Part shown: in pieces, positions 35,815-49,000 of the stretch | How positions within the stretch are numbered: the stretch's first letter is position 1 | Layout of the letters: the number at the start of each line of letters is the position of its first letter | Assembly: GCF_964204645.1 (NCBI RefSeq) | Contig: NC_134027.1 | Coordinates: forward strand, 6,064,485 to 6,128,484 | Origin: Tubulanus polymorphus | Taxonomy: Eukaryota; Nemertea; Palaeonemertea; Tubulaniformes; Tubulanidae | Reading direction: 5' to 3' | Length of the DNA: 64,000 nt | Notes under the pieces: generated by a model | Database searches by the model: none | What the model was told of the DNA's origin: nothing | What the model saw: only the letters and a program-made list of their open reading frames with translations | Made by a program: the position numbers and the translations under genes

Positions 35815-35852
35815 CACGTGGTCCACGGCCAATATGACGCACCGTGACGTCA
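35815..35852. promoter_or_regulatory. Promoter element cluster (E-box, CCAAT, CRE) upstream of RIM
   Basis: Within 38 bases lie a CACGTG E-box (35815-35820), a CCAAT box (35829-35833) and a perfect palindromic cAMP-response element TGACGTCA (35845-35852). CACGTCA half-sites lie about 70 bases upstream, and the block is richer in CpG than its surroundings. It is about 1.2 kb upstream of the RIM start codon, a reasonable place for the promoter if the 5' UTR is long or spliced. No expression evidence is available. Confidence 0.45.
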
Positions 35853-37024
35853 CGCGCCAGAGAATAACGACTGGTGTAACGCTGTTCAGTACAGGATTCG
35901 TTTAAATCATCTGTTGAACGCGAAGATCGCTCAACCATCGTGAAGAATTATTTGCTGGAGGCAGACCTTCGCGGAAGATGGTACTAAACATCGTCCCCAG
36001 TAGATGTCTGGTCCAAACTAGTCATTCTGAATTATTAATGCTACTATATGCGATATCCCTCGAGTAAGATTTGTGAACAGCGCGTGCAGACTGCCGACTA
36101 CGATAAATCTTATTAGATGTTTTCGGGTGTTGTCCGATACAGGAGATGGTCCGTTGCTTTCGCGAATAGACAGCATCGCACATTTTCCATTAGCCTAAAT
36201 TGAAAAACGCGATGCGGCCTGCATAAGTAGGGTTGCTAATTATATCATATCGTGTTTCGTAATTTTTCTTATTCAACTACGCAGGAAACGAACGGTTTGA
36301 AAACAATATTGTCGTTAAGAATAGACATCTTTCGGCGTTACCAAAACAATTAAAACGCAATAAATGTTTTTAAAAAACTTTTTAATAGACGTATATACTA
36401 AAGTTCAATTTGATGTATAGCCAAAAAAGTATCCAATTATTTGAAGACGAAGTTCTGCGCTATGTACCTCTAGTCCACACATTTTTTATTTGTTTATTTT
36501 ACGTACAGTATTTATTAACTTATAGTCACAATGAATGGACGTCGTTATCACGAATTATTTCTGATGTTGATAATTCGTTGTTGTAGTTTTACGCATTCAT
36601 ATGTACGTACACTCCATACCAAAATATTCTGTGTGCGACAGTATTTATTATTATTGGTAATTGCTGGTGAATCTATGTAACTGAGGCATTCCATTTCGTA
36701 TTGTCGCGCAGCATTTGCCAGGGTATCATTATCGATTCCAGCATCCGCATGAATCCATCTCTCCCCGCTGCTGATGTGATTCATGTCGCTGCAACAAGCC
36801 GCCATTCTGATGGTGCTTCACCGGAGTCGTTCGCCATTAGCATAATTCAACGCGTTTGTTTTAGGCCGGCGTTTATTTAACAAACCAGCGTCGTCAACCG
36901 AGCCAAATGTAACTTCGACGGAGCTTGACTGGAGGACTTGATTCATGCATTATCGCTATCGTAGATACAGTTTGGCGGGTGAGGGTTTGTAAATCTTTCA
37001 AAGGACTCCGTTGAGACCGTCATC

Positions 37025-40000
37025 ATGGGAAATGAGAATTCCTCGCAGCCGAATTCGTTGGATTTAACCCCGACATCGGAATACGTGGATTATATGTCAA
37101 ACCAGTCGATCCCATCTCGAAGATGGTCGAACGCATCTAGTATACAAAATTCTCCGGTAACGCCACCAGAACCGGACCTCAGTCATTTGACCGAAGAGGA
37201 ACGCATGCAAATCGCATCGGTCATAGCCAGGGCCAAGGCCTTAGAACAAGTAGAAGACGAAAGAATTGGGTAAGCTCTAGAAGCACACATGTATAATAAG
37301 AAAATTGGACAAGCAATTTCCTTCATTTAAGAATAAATTCAGTAAAAGAACAAAAATGATAAGTCTCTAAAATGAAAAGCTTCTAAGTATAAAAATAGAA
37401 GACCAGCATATCTCATTTGGAAAACGTTTTCTACAATTCGAAAACGTCACAACTGTAAGAACAAAATTTTTGCACCTTGAGAAGGCAGAAGAGAATTCGG
37501 CAATGATAGTGATTTTTATAAACGTTGATAAAAAGCGATGATTCTTCATGTCTTACGTTTTTGTTAACGCACTAGCAAAGAAATGTATCTTATAAGCATA
37601 AATTCAATACAATTCTAGGGAGCAAAATGTTGTCATTTTTTAAACATAATGTATAGGTATTTTGTACATGCAAGATGCAAGGTCTATTGAGAATTGTTAT
37701 CACACAATTAGACATCAGTCAGCACATACAAATGCGTTGATAAATGCTATAGATTTTGCCGCAATCCGCAGTTGCTGCGTTACCAGGGTAATACCAACAG
37801 ACGGCTCGAATATCTTGTTACAAAAGTCTGGATTCAGTTTCATCCTTCGTGGATTACTTTTGACTTAAAGAACACATTATGTCGCTTTCGGTAATAGGTT
37901 AATATTGATCAAGTTTACCCTAGGCATCAAACCGACACTTGATTTATACCAAATTGAAGCTTTTGGACACAAAAATCACGAAAAGTTCATTGTGTTCATG
38001 CGACCAAATCTGCATTTAGATGAATAACCTAATTCATATGACCATTACGGCTAGTTACATCAGATAAAGTCCGATTGGATATTCGATATATATGACCAAT
38101 AATGTCGAAGTTTCAACGGCCAAACGACCACGGTCGGTTTAAATCAAATTGAAACCACTCCACGGGTCCTTTCATTAATTATACATCACTCTCTCCCTCC
38201 ATCTCCTCTCAGGATTGAATTGATAGCAGCGCAGTTAACATTACCATCAATCTGGTGGTTACGACGCCTCGCTATTCAAACTGTCCTGCATTAAACTACC
38301 ATGAATTCTCGTTCGTCAAACGAATAGACGCTATCAGTGGGAAGAACGGTAGCACATATCGACTCCCAGTACTAAATATAACGACCTTACTTAACATTTT
38401 ACTAACCTGGATAGAAAAGAAGAAAAGGAATTCTATAGAACTGAGCGAAAATTAATCCACAAAAGAATTGGATAGAAAAAAATCCGCCAAGGTTCAAACA
38501 TATATACAATATATTTACAATAAGTTCAATTGGCTAATTACGAGGAACTGATGAATATAGTTTTTTTTAAAGTGTGCGTAAAAATTGTAGATTCGATCAT
38601 CCGTTTGGCTCATCTAAAGTCACAATACAATGATCACTTAATTTGACACCCTGTTTATTATCTAGAACATCGCCATAACAACGCTGTAGGTTACAGATGA
38701 TGATGAGAAAATTATCTATACGAAACAAATGACAGATATAAAGTGGTATTTCACATGGAAATGTATACATATTAGCCTACGATCGTTTTCACAAATTGTC
38801 TCTATGCTTATAATATACTTCAAATCGAAAGCGAAAATTTGCTTTAAAAATATGATGATTATTCATTATATTTCTAACATTTGTCTGCCCTTTTGTTATA
38901 CGGTAATCTGCGATTCTGACGTGTATATAAAGTACTAGTTTTGTTTTATTTTCAGTCAATTATGAAAGCTATGCACATGTATAGTATAGACGATGTGTTT
39001 TGTTGTAATTTATATATCAATCTATATTCGATCCTTAGCCCGCGGAGCACATATATCGCCGAGTTATCCCGGAACATGTAACAGGCGAAAATAGAAATAG
39101 GCAAACAAATAAGATGACTATAAGATACACATAGTTCCATATAAGAACCAATTGCTGCAGCTGACAATGATTCTTGAATTTACGCTACGATCATTTGCAC
39201 ACTATTTCTAAAAGACGTTATTTCTCTCAAATACTCACTTATGCTTTACAGTGGTTTGGAATCGGATATTTCACAAATAGAACAGCGATTCGAGAGAAAA
39301 ACGTCGATAGAACATCAGCAAGAAGAAAAGAATATCAACACGATACAGCTATGTCCGGTGTGCCACGTAAATGCTGTGAATTTGGATTCAGTGACTGATA
39401 TAACAGGTCAGATCCAATGTAGCGACTGTGAACGAATCGTCTGCGAACATTGTGCCGAACTGGAAGGTTCGATGACGTCATCGGTAAGTACTACATTTTT
39501 TCGAACTTTTCGACGATATGGATGGGGGTTGTCGAAATGTGTTCTTATATATAATTATTGTGTGTTTGTGTTTTTCGTCTCATGTTTGCTAATTTTGCGT
39601 CTTGCCCGGCCGCCGGCTCGAAAGTGAAAGTCGATTTGACAGGTTTAACCCGACATGATAAATCACTTTCTTTCATTCAGAACACGGCCATCGTGTTGAA
39701 TCACGTAACCACTCTCCCTTGACGAAGGAGTAATATCTCCTATATTTTCATTGAGAATCCCTCTATGATTGCAGATTATCATGCAGCCGTTATCGTAGTA
39801 GTATAGCGTAATGCTCTTGCTTTTTAATAACAATCAATCTTATATCCCTAACCTCGAAAATTGCTCGAAAATATACTTTATTTGAATTGAATCATATTTG
39901 ATATATACTTAGGTAACTGAATTATTTTTTCGACTATAATGTGTTATTAAGTGAGGTTTCTATTCTAGATTAATCATATATTCTTGGTGCGACGCCATAC

Positions 40001-43000
40001 ATCAAACAATACTGAAACTTCAGTACAGAAGACATTATTAGCTCCCGTTAAAATATTGAGATAAGTGCCGGGGATCTACGGAAAAGCGGAAAATGTTTCG
40101 TGTCAACAGCCTTTCTCTATACTGACTCGGCTTCCATTAATAAATAATGTTAATTTCGAATTCTGAGCCGTCACGTTTACGTAATAACCAGCCACACCTC
40201 CTATCCAAGGAAAAAACGATTCTAAGTAAAGTACTCATATACAAACCAGGGAAATATGAAGCATGAAAATATTAAATCATTTACAACATATATATAGTAG
40301 TTAGCTTACTTAATCACTATTAATGTACTTAGATTCTAAACTGGAATCCCGAGGAGGTGAAGTTTTGCCGATGTATTATTGTTTTTACGTACCTTACAAA
40401 ATGTATTATCTTTGTATTTTGTTGAGGAATAGACTAAAACGCTTCGGAAATTTGGGAACAATGAAATAAATCCTTCGATTTTCCCACCATATGGCTACAT
40501 CTGTAAGACAACTCAAAAATCTCCGCCCTCGATCGGTTTTCGCTTGAAATCATTCATGCTCATGAATCACACACGAACGTGCATAGGCTACATCAAGAAA
40601 CATCATTTTCATTTACATTCACTGCTATGGAAAAATTTGATATTCATACATATATGTTCATTATCATCATTATTATCATTATTATCATTATTATTACCAC
40701 ATAGAGTAGAAGCTATTGCTTTCTTTGTATTTATTTTTAGACATGTTTCCCGTTTATTTCCACAGCTTCAAGATTGGCTATGCATCATGTGCCACAAACG
40801 TAGGCACCTTGTACAGAGTTCGGGCCTTTGGTTTCACGGCTTTAGACAACGCCCAAATTTTAAGCAACTTGATACTCTCCCCGTGAAATATTGCAAGGTA
40901 AGCCGCGGCCCATACCTTCAGCCACGTTCTAAATTTTTTTTTTCATTTTCTTTCATATATCTTTATTCGTCTTCTAAACATGTTAATGCATGGATGATTT
41001 TTTTCCTTTTCACGGCATCTTTCTTTTCATACTTGAATTTTCAATTTTTGAAAAAATTATTATTCCATTCTTGTCGTATTTTAGTTATCTATCCATATCT
41101 ATGTGCATTATCTCTCAAACCATTCCTATATGCTTCATTTTTATTCGTTTCTCATGGAATTTTTCACCAAAAAAAATTATTTAGACGAAAAAAATAACTA
41201 GAATGAATACAGGTCGGTCGCGGCTTCTCTCGTAGTGTCATTTTATGTTAGTGAATTATGTGTGAATAAAAAGGAATTTTTATTTTCTGCTATACCCAAT
41301 CGGGATGATTTGATAACTGAATTGATATTGTTTTACAAAAAAAATAAATCACAATGTACCTGCTAAGATAAAGATCAAACCAACTGCAAACATTTGCCAG
41401 GGAATTTGATGAAGAATTCCCTCATATTCTGCAATGGTTGAAGAGCAGACACTAATTTTCATCGGTTTGAATTTTCTGACGTTATCCAGCAGCAGCCACT
41501 CTATGAAATGTAAGTTAAAGAATTCAACGCATCTTATTTCATTGGGTTTACATATTTCTGACGTTTTCCAGAAGTCAACGCATAATTTGTAGGAAAATTA
41601 GCCGCTTAAAGGGCATAAAACATTTGTTTGGAAAGACAAGTGAAGCACTTTCTTTGCTCCTGACTGCTTAAAATCAGCTGCAAGCTATACGCAATTTAAA
41701 ACGCGCGACGCTGTAACTAGTTCTTTTCTCGTAAATTGCGCATCGAGGCGAACATTGTTCTAATTCGTAGCTTCAAAGCAAAAGAACCATTTTATTCACT
41801 TGTCCCTTGAACCATGTCTTATGCAATAACATTGTACGCCAGAATTTCCCGGCTTTGCGCCGAACAATCAACAACGCTCGCCGACGGCTCTGTGCAGCGA
41901 ATATCGAGGACCTGCCTCCTACTTACACCAAACAAGGCAGCCTTTTATTTTCATAATATAGAATATTTTCAGAATACTGGATCTATTTTCACAAAACCTA
42001 CGTATTCGCTTTCAAAATGATATGCAAGCAACTTATAACATAATTTTTTTAATATGATATAATTTTATTTGTTCACTATAAAGCCCCGTATATTAATTCT
42101 CTTCTTGAAAATGCCCTTGAGGGCGTTTTATCCTTCTCGGAAGTTGTGTTGTGAGATCTTGTTTTGATTCATTATCAATATAAGCTGGAATTGCTCCCGC
42201 ATATAGCACAGAAAATCTGTTTATTTGAAACTTTAAAAGCGCAACGGCCAATCTATGGAGTGTATATTCTAACGTATGATGAAGTCAATCAATTATTCAA
42301 ACTTTTCGTGAATATCGGATATTTATAATTCATGTGGATTATTTGGATTTCTTATAGCAAGCTAGGCAAGAGGTTGCACGACGATAACCTTTAACACGTT
42401 GCTGTTTGTCACGATGGACTGGTCGTTTCTGGAAATGCAATTTCCTTTCACCTGAGTTATAGCACCTAGTCGTCAATTTGGTTTGGGTTCCACGAAATGG
42501 TAAATGAGAGACCCTTCCGGTGTACTATACACGAAATAAAATAGCCTCATATGAATCATTTTATCATTCGTGTAAACGATGATATCCGGCGGTTCGCACA
42601 CGCTTGGAGTAATTATCTGAATTCAGATGATTACTCCAGGTACACCGCTCTAAAGATCACACGACCACAAATCTGGTAAATGAATGATGAACAAATACAT
42701 TCGTTATGAAGTTCCTACAGAAACCTTAAAAATCAACAAGCCATAATTTCTTCTGTATACTACTTAATTCATCAAGTCACGTGTATCATTTTCCCTTAAC
42801 CTTTCTAGCAGTGATATATCGCGCTAATATTCTTCATGTTTTGAATTAACAATGTTTTCCTTTATTCCATCGCATTTTTCACTTGAGATAAGGAGCAGAT
42901 TTGCATCTCAAGTGGTACTCTATCAGTAGCTTCTGCGATGTAATGCGATTGATTTTTCTTAGAAATCTTTTAAGATTTGTTCAATATGTATGTATATACA

Positions 43001-46000
43001 TTATGTTGGATTGCTGTGTTGTCGAATTCCAAAACGTAACAATGGTTATGATACAAAATAGATCCACTTTATACAAGAATATAAGTCAATATGAATTAAA
43101 AATATATTGTATGAAAATAAATCTAAATTTGTCTGTTGATTTTTCGATTATGTTGTATTCGTAAAGAAATAGTCGTCTTTTTATCAATACGTTCATGACG
43201 AATAGTTCTAGCGCATTCACAAAATATAGCGAAAGGATGAGCTGTGTCTCGTTTAGCCCCCGGGACATGACTGCAGTAGCTACGTTGGACGGCTGCGTAT
43301 CTATGTGGAAAATGCTTTGAGATACCATTTAACTCGATAATTTAAACACGAAACCATCAGTTTTCACTACATCGGCATTATGATTATTTGCGTGGAGCTT
43401 TTCTGTATGAGTTTGTTTTTTCACGAAACCACGTTTGCTGAAGAATCAGGTGGCAGAGACGCGGTTATATCAATGTTGTTGTGACGGAGCCGTCTGCTCT
43501 TGCTTCAATTTCGGTCATAAATATCTAATAATCCTAATAATCAATCTGTGACTTAAATTCTATGTATTTTCAGCGCGGTCGCCTGGAACGAACGACATCC
43601 ATGACGCAGTATGACGATTATAAAGAGCACGAAGACACGAAGGATGTTAGAAATACTCTTAGTCGCCAAGGGTCACTGCCGTCATCACTAGATGACCCAG
43701 AAGCAACGTTCGTCGATAGGCAATCATTGCAACTGCTGCGGGAACACGTTAGCGCCAGCAAAAACTCCATAAAAGGTATATTATGTTGTCCTGCCTTCTT
43801 CCTCTGCGCCACCAACGAGAGTTCATGTCAGTTGAAAAAATTCCCACAGGAGTTCATGGTCGAACAGCTTCATTTATCAAAGTCAGCTCGGCTCAGTGTT
43901 AGCTGCTACATGTGGCTTTAAATCCATACAGATATCTATTGATTGATATTAGCCTCTTTTGGCCTGAAACCTTGATTTCATTCCTACCTGATATTTCACT
44001 CTAGAAATCAATTTTTGTGGAATAGTCCTGGTTTCTTTTCCATTGTAGTTTCATTTTAACTGCTACATTGCCTTACGTATTATCTACTAGATATTGATTA
44101 TGTTGGCGCTAAAGGGTTAAAATATATCGAAAACCAACAAAGTTACTGAACAAACACGGTAGAATCAATTTCTAATGTACAAATCATACAATGGAAAAAG
44201 AGAAAACGCAAGGCGTCGATTTCTGTTGGAAAGAACTTTTTATTTTACAATTTTTATCGGCGTTGCGAACGGTTTCTATGTTTCATTCTCACATTTCCTC
44301 ACATAATATCGATAGAAATCTAACTGATTACCCGATAAATGCTTTATCATTCCACGGAAGTCCATAATCATTCGAAAGACACGAAAATTTATAGAAATGT
44401 TTCTCATAATGTTTGCCATTTTACGATTGTATCTAACCCTTATCATTGTGAATAAATTGGTGCTGTTTTTTTTTTCAGAGGAACTGAATATGGAACAACA
44501 AAATGTTTACTCGCAATTGGAACCCTCTTTTCCACCAGACGTAGCGCCACAAATGCTTGCAGATATCGCAGGATACGGATATGATATATCATCAATGAAA
44601 AAAGACGAAGTGGTTTCTGATTTACCTAGTAGAACGCCTGATGGCCAAGAGGGCGATTTCAATCGCTCAGACAGACCAAGGACACTCAATTTCACCAGAC
44701 AGGAGAAGTCCCAAGATTCGGAAAGTCCACTTATCGATGCAAATCAGAAAGAAAGACATGCGGAAGTTCAGTCGGAAGCTTTGCTGGCAGACAGTACAAG
44801 AGGCGTAGATAAATCTGACTGTAAACGCCAAAAACCTACGGATGATAAAACTAAACAAGCTCCTCAGCGTTCAACCAAGGGCTCTAGAGGAAAAGATACA
44901 AATGACAGGGAGAGGGGGAAAGATTTCAATAGAGGAGGAAATAACAGACACGAAGAATCATCCGAAGGTAAAGATCAGACATCACGGGAGAAAGGAAGAC
45001 ATGGAGAAAAATCTCAGCGAATTATACGTGACGATGATGATGTGGACATTGAGGAGATTGATCGCAGTTCTAAATCATATGACCGACGTGACAGAGACCG
45101 AGATCATGAGCGCAGTAGGTCAGAAAGATCGGACAGAACGAGAACCAAAGCCCGCGATAGAGACAGAGATAGAGAACATAAGAAGTCGAGGAATCGTGAC
45201 CGTGATCGAGATCGAGATCGAGATGGAGAAAGGGGAAGAGACGCCGATAAAGAAGGGTCAAGGTCAAGTGGGAGTGGAAGTGGAAGGGAACGAAGCAAAG
45301 ATAAAGCAGACCGTGAGACATCGAAATGTGACCGAGAACAAGATCTAGACAGATCAACAGCAAAAGACAAAGATAGACAAAGGAGAGCTAGGGATTCGGA
45401 AAGAGAGAGACACAGAGGTGACAATAGTCGCAGCGGTAACGTGAAACAGAATGATAAGAAACTCACCGACGAGAACGCACAACACGGCCAAAGTCAGGCG
45501 GATAGTTTTGACAGGGAGTTAGAAAGGTTTGGAACATCGCAGGTTGAAATAAGCCAACCACCAATAGACAATCAAATATCAGAGCAAGTTAGACACGAAG
45601 CTATGGTAGTGGAAGCAACAGATGCTGTGTCAATGAAATCACGAATTATTGACGAAGAGAGATGTGAAATCACGAGTGCCTCAAATACTGAATTCGGATT
45701 TTTCCCAGTCCATCCAGAACCTAGAACTACTAATAATCATATTGCTATAGAGCCCGCCCACCCTGAACCACGTCTGCCAGCACAAATAACGGAAGATGAT
45801 CAGCAATTACCTCCGCAATGTCAAATCGAAACACTTTCCCAGTCACCAAGCTATGAAAATCAAGATGTGATTATTGATTCGTCTTTCGCTCTTCAGCAAT
45901 CCACATTTCTACAAGAAGAACATGTTATTACAGATCCTACCCCAAAAACTAATAACCAAAATAATTTCCAGCAAATCACTTCATCAGGATGGGATAATTA

Positions 46001-49000
46001 TGAAACCGATGTTATTCCTGACATTCAGATCAGCTCGATGAATATGGAAAATGAAAGACCGTGTGAGGTAACAGCGCCAATGCCTCATTCACCTACTGAT
46101 TTAAATGGAGATGGGTCCTCGGTATATTGTAGTGATGAGGACACTTTGAATTATGGACCTTGTTATTTTGATAATATCGATCATCAAAATCTCGACTACA
46201 AAGATATTCCGGATATGATCAGTGTGATAGATACGTACGGCGTTGGACCTGACGATATGCGGTTACCGGAAGTGAATTTAGACCACGCCCAAATGAATAT
46301 GGATAATATGGTCTATGGTCAGCCCATGGATGGGTCGTTGTTTAATAGTGATAATATTGAAAGTATCGTCGTTGATGACATTACAAGAGGTTCTCTGGAC
46401 GTTCTCTCCACGCAACACGATACCAATAGTCTGAATATAGCGGCATATGCAGCCGCCATTTCGAGCAACACGGCACAACTTACGAATCTAAGCGTGTCAC
46501 CGACGGATTTAATGGCCTATAGAGATAGCGGTACTATCGTGGAACCAGTCGACTTGTCGCCGACATCATCACAGGAAGACTTATCGCAATTTGCAGAGGA
46601 GGAGTTGATCGAGTTTGCAGATCCGTCGCAAAAAGATGTCGAGCAAGGCGCGCAAAGACAGAAAAGTCGTCCACCTACATCCGACTGGTCGCCTGTCATT
46701 GATCTTTCACCCATTGAAGACGTATCACCTTCAATCGAGGAAGCTGAAGAGGAAGAAATGTACGTTGTCCAAAGTGAAGATTATACTCCTTTACCAGGAT
46801 TGAAACGATATCAGAATTTCGACGATATTTCCCAACTGCAAAATGCATGCGACAATATAAATATTTGTCAAATGGAGGATATGTCCGATTATGCTGGTAA
46901 TGACGAAGAGAAAATGAGTGAAAGTGATATATACGAAAGTGAACCAGTACCCGCTATTGTAACTAGCAATAACAATAATGTACAAGCTTCAGGAGGAAGC
47001 AGTGAATCGGAAAGTACCGATACCTCGTCCGAAATATCCGTAGCTAAGCGTATACATCGTAAACTACCGCAGCCAACTCAAGAAATGTTGAGTAACGCCA
47101 TAAATACTGCAAAGTCTTCGGGTACAGCGTTCTTCAGACAATTTCAACAATATCTGAATAAAGACGCAGAAAACGAAGCTAGCAGTAGTGTGAAAAGAAG
47201 CGATATAATTGACATTTCTGAGAAAACTACTACTTCACAGGCATCTTCATTTTCCACGACGTCAATTAGTGACAGTAAATTGCAAACAGAAATTATAGAG
47301 CAAAAGTCGGAAACGCACGTCATCAATGTTGAAACTTCTTCCAATGTTTATCCCTCAGATGTCGGCTTAACATCTTCCAAACAAACCCATTCGGAATCGT
47401 ACATCCCCGTGTCCGCAAAACAAGCCCAACATATAGATTATGCAGATGACTCACGCGAAAGAGCTGAAAATGAAAAGAATAAGAAACTAAATCGAAAAGA
47501 AGATACATTCCGAAAATCTGAGATAGTTGATACTGCTAATGTAGACAGGGAACACATAGTGCCTCCAAAAATCGTCGTGAATACAAGTAACAGGGTCCAA
47601 GAGCCTCAAAGTAGTGGATTAAGCAAATACGAGGAGCCTGCGAACGCAAGCTTAAAAGAAATGAAATCCAAACCACATCCTCTTAAGCTAATACACGCTG
47701 AAGGAGATGAAGAAAATGCTTCGCCGCAATATTGGGTGAGTAGGAATTTCCATTTCGATCTCGGATAAAATGGTTTAAAAGAAAAAAGAAACGCTTTACA
47801 TCAAACGTCAAAAAAAGGGCATCTAAAATCCAATACACCTTCTAGTCGGAGACTTTATTTAGCCTTGAGGCCCGGCAACTGAATACTGACCGAAATGTAG
47901 ACGAATAATTAGCGGTTTAAACCATTGTAACAGATGCTCGAAAACCCAGTTAATTATGCAAATCCCGTATATAGATATCATGCAGCAATTTATATAAGTG
48001 AAATGCTGCAGTAATTAGACTGATTTATTGCTTCGAGATAGAAGATCCTCATTGATCAAATTTAATGCGTTGAGCCTTAAATGTATTAAAGTATTATTAG
48101 TCTATCCATAAAGCCTCAAGTGTAAGTTAATTCAATTCCATGATAACCATTGCATATGAGACCCGCGCAGTCAGTTGCTGGTGTACTGTTAAAACGACAA
48201 CCATACTATACTATATAATAACATATCAATTAGAAAAATTAACGTGTTCCATTTCAGTTAACACAGAATGCAAATTTTTCGCATCGATTTCGTCGTTGCA
48301 TGACATGAAACATGGCCAAGTTTTGCATGTTACGTAAAGACGGAATTCGTGTCATTACTTAAAAAATTAAACCCTTAAACCGTTTAATCATGTTTTATGT
48401 TGACAATAAACGATGAAGCGCTTGTAAAACTTGTAAGACTTGTGTTAAGCGCTTTAAAATACGCTTTATGCCCAAGAGGAAACATTTGCCGATGTATTAT
48501 CATCATCGGCAGCAAACTATATTCCCTGTTCGAGATGTTGTTTCCATGGTAACTGCCTCCGTATTCTGAATGTACTACGGTTGGTGTATTTACGAGAGCG
48601 CCGACATCTTCAACAAGGCGACCACATATTGTAAATCCGACTGCTAAATGTATGTCAATGCCACGCCAACGCGACAGTACCATCGACCAATTCAAGTGGT
48701 CATGATTGATATCTTTAGCCCAGTTAATTCAAACAATATTGCCAACATGCAAATATGCAAATATGGCGTCTCGGAACAATATCCCACTTCCGCTGGTTGT
48801 GCACGCTTTTATTTGCTAAGCTCTCAAATACAGTTGCTTCAAAATGAAAATTCACTAATCGTCTATTTCTCTCACAAAAGTTGCCACCAATTGAGCCAAT
48901 AGTTTGATCATAATTTCATAATTGTCGTATATTATATAGGTCTTTCGGAAATTTTTGCAAGATATGAGATTACTGGGACTTCTCGGAGATCTTTAGTCAT

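Noticed and set aside
45070-45466. Long antisense frames opposite the RIM Arg/Asp tract
   Set aside because: They are mirror frames of the repetitive RIM coding sequence, giving Ser/Leu-rich low-complexity translations.
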